Assembly (NCBI GenBank): GCA_036365455.1
Contig: JAWQUS010000001.1
Span: 23,607,001 to 23,671,000, forward strand
Length of the DNA: 64,000 nucleotides
Reading direction: 5' to 3'
Source of the DNA: Macrosoma leucophasiata
Taxonomy: Eukaryota > Arthropoda > Insecta > Lepidoptera > Hedylidae
Under the pieces are notes generated by a model. The model was not told the origin of the DNA, made no database searches, and saw only the letters and a list, made by a program, of their open reading frames with translations. Shown piece after piece: positions 40,873 to 52,619 of the stretch. The first letter of the stretch is position 1. Each line of letters starts with the position of its first letter. A program made the position numbers and the translations under genes.

Positions 40873-42071
40873 TGCTTGTTTGCCACTTTATGACTTAAAG
40901 TTTGACATTCATGACATTCATTACCAAAACCAGGGGGAAGAGGACTAGGGCTTCAAGCGCTTCAACTTCTCCAAATCATTAAAAAAACAGAAAACTATGA
41001 CAAAACTTTTCTAGCACTGTTCTAATTTTACCACTGTAAAAGCTGTTTAAGCCCCAAAAATTAAATCCTGGTTATGTCCTGAAATCCTATCTTTGTCGAT
41101 AAACTGCTTCATGTTAACATCATCATATTTATGTATGTATGTATTTGTGTATATATGTTTGTATGTATATATATTTGTTCTATGTAAATATTATTTTTAT
41201 GTATTTTGTAACTAAATGGTAACTATTTGTTTTAGTATTTAACATGTCTACCTCTAGTACTATTAATTATTATTTATTAGTCTACTTCCCATGTTTGCTG
41301 TGTCATCATACCGCCCACTTAATTCTCTAAACTGCGTATGGTTTAGCTGGTAGAGAGCGCTTTTAGCGTTTTTTTAGCTCGCCATTGGTACCAATATCAT
41401 GTATAAATAATAAATAAATAAATAATTCATCAATTTTGAAAACTTCAAGGTGTGCTTTCAAAATTACTAACACACATCCGATAACTTAACACATCCAAAG
41501 TATTTAAATATGCCTCTAACAGCCACTAAGAAAAGTACAATCGCCTGGCAAATCGTATTACAGCCTCTTCCGGTTCGGAAGTCGGTAATAAATACAGAGT
41601 GAGCTCAGGAACAAAATAGCAGTAAATAACTTAATACAAACATACCTATAGCTTTAAATTTATTGCCTATTCTTAAGAGTTCTTGAAGAAAAACAAAAAC
41701 CGCCTCACTAATAGGGGTGGACTGAATCAAACAATTGAATAATTTTCTTTCCCTAAAGCTTGTTCGGGACGCTTTGCTGCCTTGAATTGTTCGCTGTGCT
41801 TAGAAGGTTGGGGAAGACTGTTAAAGAATTATCCATAACTGTTTATAAATAAATGAACACGGTGATTTGTAAGTAGGTATTTGTTTTCCTTCAGAAACGT
41901 TATTTTATCTTGGTAGTACAATTGATTTATATTTTTTTTATTAGTTATGCTTCTGATGTATCATGACAACTTACCTATTGTGTATTGCGATTTAAAACCA
42001 CTCATAAATTCAAAAAAAAAAAATTATATAAAAACTGGTTGCCTGTAAAGTCGGTTTTACGGGCGAAGATT
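40873..42071. other. Unassigned stretch
   Basis: About 1.2 kb, AT-rich, with a loose (ATGT)n region near 41133-41175. No gene or family recognised. Confidence 0.5.
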
Positions 42072-42226
42072 TTACGTGACAACGTCTTTTTCTCGGTAGA
42101 AAGGCATTCGCCGGTCCGACAGGCCTCTCTCTCGTTCGGTGACTCATCGTTACGTTACCGGGCGTTACACTTTTTCATGAGTGACTCCGAGCCGCAACCT
42201 AATTTAAGACGTTGTCACGTCAATAA
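42072..42226. mobile_element. Possible MITE with ACGTGACAACGTCT ends
   Basis: 'acgtgacaacgtct' at 42074-42087 is inverted at 42206-42222 ('agacgttgtcacgt'). The GC-richer interior distinguishes it from its flanks. A 112-codon frame crosses it, but it has no domain I know and is probably chance. Confidence 0.5.
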
Positions 42227-42544
42227 AAATAAATTGCAAGCAATTTCTACAAATACACTAACTTGCTTAGTGTTCAAACGACAAAATAATTTACTAAAAT
42301 TAAGAATCGTCTCCCTGAATTAATTGCGGCAGCGCCTATTGTGCGAGTACTATAGCCCAAGTAGTAGGTAGATACCTAATCTTCGATACGTCTAGTGAAA
42401 CACCATATTTTTAACGTTATCGCTTTGATAAATAAATGTTATAAAATTATTTGAATAAAAAACAGTATCAACAATATTGCATTTAATTTTAATAAAATCA
42501 CGTCCATATTTGAAGATTTATATGCGGTATCAAATAGAATATTT

Positions 42545-42806
42545 TTCAAGTTTTGTCGAAGTATACTTTGTCTATTCAATTACTTGTCGAAGTACCATTT
42601 ACCACTTACACTTTCGAAACCATTCCTGTCCTTTATCGTTGAAGCTCATATCCTAAACCCTTATCAAGTATATTATATTCTTAATTCTGTCGGCTTCACT
42701 AATACCTCACAGTGATTTACGAGCGATCGGAGCAACTTACAGATTTATTGCGTCTTAGCGTTAACACAGTTTTTGTTGATTTGCTTTGGGTGTTCTTGAA
42801 GTGCAT
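42545..42806 (+). repeat. Local duplication, copy 1
   Basis: 'aacccttatcaagtatatta' and 'cttacagatttattgcgtct' with 'tagcgttaacacagttttt' recur in the same order and orientation at 43492-43748. Flanking bases of the matching words are diverged, so the duplication is old. Confidence 0.7.
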
Positions 42807-42879
42807 GTGCCTAGTAAATCAAATTATATAAATGGTTAGGGATCAAGTTATTCTTAGTTATGTATTAGAAGATTGGAAT

Positions 42880-43050
42880 AAAATGAAAATGTGTAAGCTC
42901 GGATGTCGTTTAAAAAGTAGTTCTTTCTTAAAGTCAACTTATCTCTGTACCAAATTTCATTAAGATCGGTTCAGTCGTTTGGACGTGAAAAGGTAACAGA
43001 CAGACAGACAGACAGAGTTACTTTCGGATTTATAATATTAATAAGTAGGG
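42880..43050 (+). repeat. R3 repeat, 5'-truncated
   Basis: 'aaatttcattaagatcggtt', 'acgtgaaaaggtaacagaca' and (GACA)n. Confidence 0.78.
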
Positions 43051-43112
43051 AAGTAGGGATTTCATAAGTTTAAATAAATCTTTTATATGAGTACGAATGC
43101 AGGCTTACTACA

Positions 43113-43417
43113 AAGCCTCGGTAGCCTAGTGGTAGCAGGCCACTACGCTGAGGTCCTGGGTTCGATTCCCGGGTAGGGGGTTATCAGAGATAATGGTGAA
43201 AAAGCCTTTATCCCTGGTTCTATTGGGATTTTTCCATTTTCTGGAAATTTCCGAGTACCTCAAAGTTTGGTAATGTGCCCGGAGATGTCAACAGGCTCGC
43301 CACCTGTTACATGGGCCAAAATTTAACCGGCGAATCGTGGGTGTTTGCATGTATGCTTGAATGCATGCATTTACCTCCGCCTACCCCTTCGGGGATTACA
43401 GGCGTGAAGTTACGTTT
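43113..43417 (+). repeat. S2 tRNA-headed SINE, complete reference copy
   Basis: Head 'gcctcggtagcctagtggta' (A box) and 'tgggttcgattcccgggta' (B box), body 'tctattgggatttttccatt', 'caggctcgccacctgttaca', tail 'ttacaggcgtgaagttacgt'. The best preserved S2 here, suitable as a family consensus seed. Confidence 0.9.
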
Positions 43418-43491
43418 TAATTATAATTAAAGCATATAAACAAAAGCTTACTAAAGTAGGTATGACACAAGTTTTAAACAAGATTACTTTT

Positions 43492-43748
43492 ATTACCTTT
43501 GTCGAAGTGAAATTTGTCGGACTAACCACATGTCGATGTAACTTTTTTCGAAGTGTCAGCCAGTCTGAATGAAGCCTGTATCGTAAACCCTTATCAAGTA
43601 TATTATATTTTTAATTCCCTCTACCACACTAATACATCAGGCTGATTTACGGGCGATCGGCGAAACTTACAGATTTATTGCGTCTTAGCGTTAACGCACT
43701 TTTTGTTGATTTTCCGATGGTGTGTTTGTTCTGAATGTTCTTGAACTC
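43492..43748 (+). repeat. Local duplication, copy 2
   Basis: Partner of 42545-42806. R3 and S2 copies lie between the two units and have no counterpart after copy 2. Confidence 0.7.
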
Positions 43749-43867
43749 TATATTTGAACTCTGTATGCTAATTTTAATGGCGATAACAGATTAACTTAAT
43801 ACAAGACAAAATCTATCTGTTCCAAATACTGAAACGTCACTTCAATTTAAAAAAAGTAAAATGTAGG

Positions 43868-44400
43868 GACTCAAGGATAGAATGTTAGACACCACCGTCG
43901 CATCACCTAATATTTATAATCTATCTGTCGCTAAATGGTAGTTAGTGTTCAGCGCTATCGTGTTCCGGTAAGTTGGTAATGTGTGTGTTGGTGTGTACGG
44001 AATGAACTGGAAAGGGTTGCGATCCTCATCCGTCACAATATTAATTTAAAAGAAATAGGTGAAATTAATTGTATTCTCGCTTTCCCACTCTCTAAAAAAG
44101 CAAAAATATTGTATAAACTGGTGGATGTAGGCGTTAAGCGTAGAATGTAAGTTTTTTTTTTGGATATCTTAAACCTTTACTTAATTTTGTATTCATCAAC
44201 TTAAATTGATGAAGTAATGTGTTCCTATGAGGGTGACATGTTCACTTCGTGATCAAACCCTCGTTAATAAATAAAGAAAAAAAAAAAAAAGTTGGTAATG
44301 TATGGCCCTGTAATAACTATCACATATACATAATTAATTAGACCTCTGGGGTGGTTTTTGTGTAGGTGTCTATAGTCACATTTAACATAATAATATAATA
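43868..44400 (+). repeat. S1 repeat, old, split by a LINE fragment
   Basis: 43868-43982 and 44290-44400 make one diverged S1. The interruption duplicated 12 bp of it. Confidence 0.78.
43983..44289 (+). pseudogene. 5'-truncated retroposon with coding tail, poly(A) and TSD
   Basis: A perfect 12-bp TSD 'agttggtaatgt' lies at 43971-43982 and 44290-44301. The insert opens in a frame that runs to TAA at 44148-44150 and reads RNELERVAILIRHN, FPLSKKAKILYKLVD and GVKRRM at the end. After a 125-bp 3' UTR with 'aataaag' comes an A-run. The layout is that of a 5'-truncated LINE or a processed gene copy. I do not recognise the protein. Confidence 0.8.
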
Positions 44401-44501
44401 TGTGAATTTCACAATAGTTGGCCCCATTCGTAACAAAAAAAAAGTTCGCTACGAATTGAGAACATCCTCTTTTTTTCGAAGTCGGTTAAAAATAGGCTTT
44501 A

Positions 44502-44672
44502 ACGTACGGCCCTGTAATTTCCGGCACAGAGGCATAACACCTTAGGCCTCAGGAGTGGTAACGCATCTGCATTCTGACCTTGGTCTTTGTGTAAGTGCCT
44601 ATAAGCTGCAGTCATCACTTAACATCAATGTGAACTGCATGCTTGTTTGCCACTTCAATTACATAAAAAAGC
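44502..44672 (+). repeat. S1 repeat, 5'-truncated, younger subfamily
   Basis: 'acggccctgtaatttccgg' to 'cacttcaattacat' plus A-run. Confidence 0.85.
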
Positions 44673-45911
44673 AAGCAGGTTTTTTTGACTTCAATGAGTT
44701 ACATAAATCAAAACGAATTACATATATTAGTTTAACCAATTTTCAAAATATTTTCGGGAATTCAACGTGCTATGATGTTCTATTTAATAAAGCACCCTAG
44801 AGACACTATTTATAGAACACGACACATTTATTTAAATGAGTATTCGCACATTAAAAGCTCATCGCTGGATCATGGTGGGGCGAAGGAGAAAAAGGGAAAC
44901 AAACCTCAATAATTATTCATTGTGTTTTTAACAGGCGCGCCAGAAGGCTCGCGCGAAATTGTAAGAGGCCACTAGCTACGCGCCTCAGCTATGTCGTAAA
45001 AATTGTTCTCGAAACCCGTAGAGTAGGCTGTGTAAATTTTTTTTTTGGGAATTTTTCTTTTTGATTATCCTTATCTAGTCCGTTTGTAAAAGAGATAATG
45101 GAACATTCTGTTGATAGGTACCTATTTTAATTCTTGACTATTTTTGGATGATTATTATTTATATATATTATATTTTACAAAAGATTTTTTTTGACATATT
45201 AATCAATGTGTCAATTGTTATTTACTTTATTTTTTTTATACGTAATTTGACCATCTCAAGAAAATTTTATTATTCCCAAATGCTGTTGCAAAATTTGGAT
45301 TGATATAATTGATCTTATTTCTCAGTTGTTCGAGATGTGTCGACATCCTGATGAAGATCGTTAGTGAGACTAGGCTGAGCTCCCTTATTTAAATCGCTAG
45401 ATAAAGGCAGCCTAGTGTCGCTCTTGAGAAAAGATTTGTCCTACAGTGGGCGTTTTTCGGCTGGAATTACGAAGACGATTTTATCAGCGATAGTAAAACG
45501 ACAGTACAATTTACATAAATTAAGCCCAAACTGGTAAGGTAAACAAATATTGTGTAAACTTCCGGTGATTTTTGTTATATCTTGTTTTATCTTTTCTTCA
45601 CAAAGAGATTACACTCCTTTTCCTTCTCTCTTAAAAAGGGAATATCATTTTACACAATAAAGTTGTCTTAAACAAGAGTCAACAGAAATGAATTGCTAGT
45701 GATATAATTATCTCTGTTTGCTTATTACGGGATAAAACTTCAATGTTAATTTGTGAATAATGAATTTAAAATTATTTGAATTATAATTCATGATTTCCTT
45801 TTTTTATCTAGTTCTTAGTATTAGTGGTTATTCACAACATTTAGTTAAAAAACGGTAAACACCATAGTTCTTAGGAGCTCATGTATAAATAAGCTGAATA
45901 ATAGAAATTAA
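44673..45911. other. Unassigned stretch
   Basis: 45400-45480 ('ctacagtgggcgtttttcgg') resembles an RTE-type tail. The rest, over 1 kb, is AT-rich and unassigned. Confidence 0.5.
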
Positions 45912-46008
45912 AGAAAAAATGGAAATAAAAATTTGACTGCGGTCAGGGATCGAACCAGCGACCTCAGGATAACCAGTCCAGCCGCTGTACGAATAAGCTA
46001 CCGAAGCC
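45912..46008 (-). repeat. S4 tRNA-headed SINE, diverged
   Basis: 'aaaatggaaataaaaatttg', B box complement 'agggatcgaaccagcga' and 'gaataagctaccgaagcc'. Confidence 0.72.
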
Positions 46009-46788
46009 CACTTAGTGATAAAGCAGCTTGTTATCGATGTGGTAAATATAGTAATTTGTTTTGTAATTAATTTAATGTAAAATGTTGTAAACGGTGCGCA
46101 ACTAATTGTGAGAAAGGAACGCGCGGAGTAGATGCATGGGGGAACGGGAGAGGCATAGCTTTTGTCGCGAAAAAGTTGTTATGGGTCTGTCTGTGAGCTA
46201 CTCAAGAAAAAAAAATTGGTTCACTATCCGCGCTTTCGTTTTCACAAATAGTTTTTTCACCGCATACTTTGTCCGATTTATGAAATAAACCCGCGTTCAA
46301 GCTAATTGTTGTTGGTAATTTCAACGCCCGCCATCCGAACACACAGCTAAACTGTATTTTTAATTTTTTGCTTTAATTTTTAAATTTTTCGCATGTGATA
46401 TTCGAAAAAAAAAACTTCGTAAACTGAATTTTACACGTAAACTGAATTATATGAATTTCGCAGTATCACAGAATCTCCACACCACTTCTATGCGGCACCC
46501 GAGCGCAACCATCTCCTGACTTGTTAATGCCAGCAGCCTATCTTAGCATATTGCAAGATCCTAAATAACACCATTATTTTCACCATCCGCCCGTCCAAAT
46601 ATAGAAACGTTATCAGCAAAAATATTTGATGGCTGCCTGGCAAATTGAATATATTATTTAAGTCCAATCAGCTGGGCCACTGTGAATATTTATGAATTGC
46701 CTTTATAGGGGTTAGTTTTGGGAATGGGATGTGTTTTGCATTGGGTAACGGTGATGGGTATCGTTAGAGTTTTTGTGACCAACACTTT
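46009..46788. other. Unassigned stretch
   Basis: No recognised family or gene. Confidence 0.5.
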
Positions 46789-47042
46789 TTTTTTCTTTAT
46801 GTAATGAAAGTGGCAAACAAGCATGCAGTTTACATTGATGTTAAGTGTTGACTGTAGCCTATAGACTCACATAAAGACTGGTCAAAATGCAGTTGCGTTG
46901 CCACCCCTGAGACCTTAGTTACTATGTGTCTGTGATAGTTATATAGGAACACGATAGTGCTGAACACTACCATTTGACGGCAGATAGATTAGGTAATGCA
47001 GTGGTGTCTATACCCTAAGTTTCTATACGGGAACTCTACACC
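46789..47042 (-). repeat. S1 repeat, full length, older subfamily
   Basis: Minus-strand S1 with older-subfamily wording ('tgtgatagttat') and several deletions. Confidence 0.8.
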
Positions 47043-47317
47043 ATTTTGAGGCAAGTTACTAGAACTGATCTAGTTTGATGTTGTGGTTTTAAAAACTTTA
47101 TCAAATTGTTAGGTATAGGTCAACCATCATTCATGAGTTATGGAATCTAGTGATGGTGTTTGATGTTTGCTGAATAGAATTATATTACAGTATTTTACTT
47201 TTTTAAATTTCATGCAACCATCTGTCACCGCTTTACATGGCATCACACGGTTATCTGTCAATCACAGACGTGACTGGTTAAACTGACTACACTTTGGCAG
47301 AATCAGCCTTCAATTTT
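47043..47317. other. Unassigned stretch
   Basis: Nothing recognised. Confidence 0.4.
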
Positions 47318-47353
47318 TTTTTAATATGTATAGACCAACGTTTGACCACCATC

Positions 47354-47548
47354 TCACCTGATGGCAAGTGAAGATGTAGCCGAAGATGAAGCACGTTGGT
47401 CTAGAAAGTACCTATTCACTCTAGATTTGAAGATGCCCAGGTTGTAGTTTTTTGTAAACAAAGAAGCCGGCAAAGTATTCCATAACTTAGCTGTACGTAA
47501 AATAAATGTAGAGCCCAAACGCTTCGTTCTAATTTGTGGTTTGTTCAC
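47354..47548 (-). pseudogene. Jockey/CR1-type LINE ORF2 C-terminus
   Basis: 64 codons on the minus strand: IRTKRLGSTFILRTAKLWNT, LPASLF and FKSRVNRYFL before the stop. LWN-LPxxLF and FKxRVNRYFL are the usual last 50 residues of lepidopteran Jockey-like ORF2 proteins. The 3' UTR continues to about 47318 ('cacctgatggcaagtg'). 5'-truncated, so no RT. Confidence 0.8.
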
Positions 47549-47629
47549 TGTGTAGAGATGATATTTCGTGAAAAGTGTAAATATTGTAAAAAGTGGTTAG
47601 TGATTGCCACAAAAGAAAATAAGAATAAG

Positions 47630-47847
47630 AGATATTGCCTATCGACCTTAAGATGGAGACTTCGGCTTATTTCGGATCTGTAGAGCGTTATCTCATTCGC
47701 ACTTTACCTATGAGACGTTTGCTGACCATTTTGATCAAGTTTTGACCAATAGCAGACTATCAGTGCTTACGTAGGCAGCAGAGATAACGCTCTACGAAAT
47801 CGAAACTAGCCGATTGTCACTTTCATAGGCTCGATGTGCAATATTTC
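47630..47847. mobile_element. MITE, second copy of the 11.56-kb family
   Basis: 'atttcggatctgtagagcgt' and its inverted counterpart 'agataacgctctacgaaatc' form the ends. About 218 bp, matching the first copy along its length. Confidence 0.7.
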
Positions 47848-47867
47848 TGTCACTGTAGCAGAGAATA

Positions 47868-48088
47868 TGTAATAATACTACGTATAGAATGGACACTTCG
47901 ACGTCCCGCGCGATTTCCCCGCATCACCCAACCTCCTCCCCTCTTATGGGCGAGGGTTGGTATTTTCTACGTGCTACGCACACAGGTGCACGTGTAAATA
48001 CACATCACTGATATTGATGTCCGCGTAATCTCTAGACCAAATTAAGCGTTTGTACGGAATTTTGGCGGAGTGTCCGCGGTGTGAATGT
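47868..48088. repeat. Low-copy repeat, inverted partner at 32.1 kb
   Basis: Reverse complement of 32118-32355: 'acttcgacgtcccgcgcgat', 'acaggtgcacgtgtaaatac', 'ggaattttggcggagtgtcc'. Confidence 0.65.
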
Positions 48089-50044
48089 AGGTATGATGAA
48101 CTCCATAGCAATTGATAATAATATATACAGTGACAACCTAAAGTAAATATATTTTAAAATATTAGCAACGCAAGCTGTGTCAATATCGCTTTAACAATAT
48201 GGGTTTTCTTATCGATGGATTGTAATCATTTACCGGCTCTTTATTCTTCATTCAAAAACTAAATTCAAGTAGCAGTTAGTAAGGGCGCAACAGGAAACAA
48301 GGACGATAAATCAATGACGCTAGACAAAATAAAAACATTCGCGTAAAAACCATGTGCACAATTCGCAAAAAGTATTACAAGCAATAACATGCAGTTGGGG
48401 CGTTCACGGATTTTGGTTCTTACATCCGCGCGCCAAAGTCCGCATCCGCGGCGGAGTTAGGCAGTGATTTAGTCCGTATCGGCCGTCAAGCTGATTAATG
48501 TGGACAGTAAATCAGCGGATTACGACAATGCGAGAAATGACGAGTCGCGAGCGGGTCGTAAGAGATTTACGGATTGAGGCGTAAGAGGTAGCGATTTGTG
48601 ACAAAAATTTAGAAAATGTTATGAGGAAGTCATAATTATACAGAGAATTTATGTTTTTTACAAATAGAAGTTAAAGATGATAAAAATTGAGCGAGGCTTG
48701 GAACAGAATATGTCTTTTGAAAATGTTTTATAGTTTAGTTATGTTTGTAGTTTATAGGTAGATAAAGTTATTGTTTTTTTATTTATAGTTTGATTTATAA
48801 ATGTTGTAAATAATTATTTTCTCTTTTTCCTACATTTAAAAAGATTGTTTTCAATTAACTATGTTTGTATATCATAGGATATAACTGTTATAAGTTGGGT
48901 CTTAGATGGAAAACGTACCAGTGAAATATTATGTAAACTTATTTTACCCGTAAGTATTAACAAAAACCTATAGTTAGTATTCTAGCTAGGCCGTTTCATA
49001 GAAATGATTTTTTTATTTTAACTTTTTAATCCTTAATAAATTTTCATTACAATTAAACAATAACATATAGTGATTCTATCCAATTTGATAAGCTACATTA
49101 TTTTATTTATTATTTTTTTTTATTTTCGTTTTAAAAAAAGCTAGAAATATCATACATTTTATTTTTTTATATAATACATAATTTGAATTAAATTTTATGT
49201 CATGTTATTAAATTATACAAAAAACATATGTTTCAAATTATCATAAAATGTCAAATGTATAATAATATATGTTAGTTTTATTAAGGACCTCTCTTCGAGT
49301 AAAGGCCTCCTCCATATGTTTCCAGCCAGTTCGGTCTTTTGCCTTATCTAACCAATCTGTCTTCAGTCTTATTTGCATCGATAAATGCAAATTATTTTTA
49401 TAGTAATGATTTAATATCTTTTGATCCTGTGTTAAAGTAATAAAGAAAAAGAGGACGGATTTGGTATTTCTTTCTTTTTTTTATTAAACTAATCAATACT
49501 ACTAAATGTTAAAATAAATTCAACACACAATGAATTCAGCAGTGATTAAATCAATGCATGATTTCTTGCATAATAAATATATTCTTCAAAAAAGTAATAC
49601 GATAATCTATTTTACGCCTTCTCGCTATCCTCTTATACATTGCAACCCACCATCAGTCGTATCGAATTATTGAGTAAACACATAACGTAATCGCGATCAT
49701 TTCATTTGCAATGCGACTGCAAGGGTATCAGAAATATTGCCTTCTATATTTCTAATATCGAGTGTCGATTGCCGGTAATAATACTTTCTATAGAAAAAAT
49801 TGCGCGTCCTAAGCCAATTTGTCGGTCGTTTGAAGAATCGGCCTGTTCGTTATGGGCTATTTATTATTGGACGACGACTGGCAGCTGCTTCTGTTTTGCA
49901 ATGCTTTTGGGCTGATTATAAATTAGATACTGTACAATAATTAAATATGTGGTTGATTTTAGTATCAAACTGTAGGGATTTTAGTATCATGCTTCGTAGT
50001 ACATCAAATCATTGAAAATAAACAGGTAATAAAATAATACAAAA
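48089..50044. other. Largely unassigned stretch with one repeat fragment
   Basis: Nearly 2 kb of AT-rich DNA. 49282-49395 ('cgagtaaaggcctcctccat' and 'gccagttcggtcttttgcct') is a fragment of a common lepidopteran LINE-derived repeat. A 69-codon frame at 49706 has no family signal. No gene recognised. Confidence 0.5.
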
Positions 50045-50160
50045 ATTAATGCGCTTACACTCACAGCTCCACACTACACCGGGTGTTGGTTCCACCACCA
50101 ACCTAACCACCACTGACACTACCATCACCACCACCGTCACCATCATCACCACCACCAAAA
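50045..50160 (+). repeat. (ACC/ATC)-rich low-complexity tract
   Basis: Degenerate 'caccaccatcaccaccacc' type sequence on one strand. Confidence 0.85.
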
Positions 50161-50347
50161 AATTTTGAATTTCTGAAAACAAAACAAAATCTGCTCACGT
50201 GTCCATCTTACGCATTTTCTATCAGGGTCATGTATCCTGACGCGGGTTTAACACTTTTTACCCATCACCAAAATTGTATAGTGTCGCTAAAAAAGTTTAC
50301 ACTTCAAAAACACAATGCTGTTAATAAAAAAAAACTTTGTTAATTAT

Positions 50348-50635
50348 ACTGGTGGTAGAGTTCCAAGCGTAGGAGCTCGAGGACGCAGGCACCACCGCAT
50401 CATCTAACCTATCTGCCGCTAAATGATCGTGTTCGGCACTATCGTGTTCCGGTTATATGGTAATGTATGGCCTCGTAATAACTATCACAGAGACATGACA
50501 CCTTAGGTCTCATTGGTGGCAACGCATCTGCATTATGACCTCTGTTTTTTATGAAGATGTCTATAGGCTGCAGTCATCACTTAACATCAATGTCAGCTGC
50601 ATGCTTGCTTGCCATCTTCCTTACATAAAAAAAAA
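50348..50635 (+). repeat. S1 repeat, full length, older subfamily
   Basis: Complete from 'tactggtggtagagttccaa' to 'cttccttacat' and an A-run, with 'taataactatcacagagac'. Good reference for the older subfamily. Confidence 0.88.
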
Positions 50636-51064
50636 CACAACCGAAAAGTTGTTTCTAGCGCAGACGCATCGAACTCTGTTCGTGGTAGAAGCTTAAAATG
50701 ATATTATAGTCCTTCATGGTTTCTTTTGTCGTAAATTAACAAAAACAGACATAAGCCACGACCTTCCTCGTCGTTCCTTTTGAGACGTGTCGTCTTGACG
50801 AGTGACATCTGTTTTGACGTGTGTCAGTCATAAACGTGTCAGTCATGCGTCAGGCGCGAGTGTCACTCATGTCTTTGATGTTAATGCAAAGAAAAACCTG
50901 TTCGGAAGGTGACACGCGCACAATAGCGGTTTGTGACATGGCTACAATGTAATGTAAAGTTATGGTAATTTTGCGAAGTAATGATAAGTTAATTGTATTT
51001 GATAACAGCATTAAAACGTCGTAGTAATATTTACATTTAGGTCACGGTTGACACGGATGATCTG
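50636..51064. other. Unassigned stretch
   Basis: 50790-50880 has dispersed 'gtgtcagtcat' repeats. No gene recognised. Confidence 0.45.
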
Positions 51065-51874
51065 GTGCCTGTTTTTTTATGTCATGATGTGGCAAACATT
51101 AATAATAATAATAAGCTACACGGGCGTTTTTACCGGGCCCTCCATGGGCCCGATGTAGATTTCTTAGCGTCTGTGGCCTGGCTGCGATTCGGTGACCTCT
51201 TTGGGGAAACCGAAGGTTTTGTTTGTGCAATAATGGACGAAGTGGTAATGACCAACAACTACCGGAAGTTTATCCTGAAGGATGGCACGGTCGACATATG
51301 TCGGGCATGCCACCGACCGGGTGAATCAATCAGGCATATTGTGTCCGGCTGTTCTAGTCTTGCCAACGGCGAATATCTGCACAGACACAACCAAGTGGCC
51401 AGGATTATCCATCAGCAACTTGCCTTGCGATACAGTCTTGTGGCCGTGGAGGTGCCATACTACAGGTATGTGCCCGAACCAGGTCTGGAAAACGACCATG
51501 CCACAATGTATTGGGACCGGTCTATCATCACTGACAGGACTATTGTAGCCAATAAGCCTGATATAGTGGTGATAGACCGCTCGAAGCGCCGCGCAGTGAT
51601 TATCGATGTCACCGTCCCTCATGATGGGAATCTCGTGAAGGCCGAAAAAGACAAGGAACTTAAATATCTTGATCTGGCTCACGAAATTGTCGCCATGTGG
51701 GACGTAGATTCGGCCATCATTGTGCCGATAGTCGTTACGGTCAACGGACTTATAGCAAAGAGCCTCGATCAACACCTCAAGAGGCTCAAGCTAGGAAGTT
51801 GGGTCAGGGGTCTGATGCAGAAGGCGGTACTCCTCGGCACGGCACGTATAGTGAGGAGGTTCCTGTCTCTGTGA
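51065..51874 (+). pseudogene. LINE ORF C-terminus with zinc knuckle and restriction-like endonuclease
   Basis: An open frame of 269 codons. The first 15-20 codons are read from a non-coding microsatellite, so the true protein part begins near KLHGRFYRALHG. A C-x2-C-x8-H-x4-C knuckle (Cys79, Cys82, His91, Cys96: ICRACHRPGES then HIVSGC) precedes KPDIVVIDRSKRRAVIIDVT (about 164-183), which fits the PD-(D/E)xK core of the restriction-like endonuclease used by site-directed LINE clades such as R2, R4/Dong and relatives. The RT lies upstream in full elements and is missing here. No internal stop, so the insertion may be fairly recent. A 3' UTR with 'aataaataaaa' follows. Confidence 0.78.
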
Positions 51875-51999
51875 CCCTAATCATCGACGGCTTGGACCCT
51901 GTTCCCGCTGCCGGTGGCACACTAGTTTTTAAAATGTATTTGTGCTTTTTTATTTTATTAATTTATTTTTGTGTAAAAAAATAATAAATAAAATTCAAA

Positions 52000-52320
52000 A
52001 TTCAAATCATTTATTTCAAATTGGTCTACAAGGACACTTTTGCGTTGTCGGGTTATTTAGAGAGAATGACTTTTAATAATAATCCAATAGGTAATAATAA
52101 ATACCAATTTAATAATAATATTTAACCGATACGTGAATCATCAAATTTTTCAATTCCTTCATAGAAGAAAATGAAAAATCTGTTCGTCATAATCATAGTC
52201 ATTCACTAAGCAGAGTTCCAAGTGCAGGCACTACTGAGAAGAATTTCGCTACCCAACAAACTCAGCGTGTTGCTCTTTTGTCAAAACCTTAGATTTAATA
52301 CAAATATTATTAAATAAAAT
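52000..52320 (-). repeat. LINE 3' UTR (CR1/Jockey type), decayed
   Basis: 'attcaaatcatttatttcaa', 'gtgcaggcactactgagaag', 'caaactcagcgtgttgctct'. This 3' UTR is shared by fragments at 16.31 and 31.98 kb. No frame. Confidence 0.6.
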
Positions 52321-52619
52321 AAAGGTAATGTGAACGTCCATGGCATATAAATATTTGCATATAAACACATATGCAAATACCCATCAACAGCTTAATATCG
52401 TGATAGAAAATAACACCCGCAAATCAAAACAGACCAGTCCCCACAATTAGCTCCCGTTCACGAGTATGATGAATGTAGCAGCCATTGCTCTCCTCGACCA
52501 TTTTGAAGGGAAGTGAGCAACCCGTCACACGACGCCGCCGAAGGCAATATAGACTGAGAGATACTGAACCCTCCGACCACCGTTGGTCCTGTAAGGCAGG
52601 AAATTTTTGTAGGGATAAA
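52321..52619. other. Unassigned stretch
   Basis: GC-richer than neighbours (52440-52600) but with no frame or family I can name. It ends at the left arm of a long inverted repeat. Confidence 0.45.

Noticed and set aside
41985..42323. 112-codon frame
   Set aside because: It crosses a small element with inverted ends and starts in an A-run; no protein features.
51326..51775. 149-codon antisense frame
   Set aside because: Shadow of the RLE-LINE coding frame on the opposite strand.
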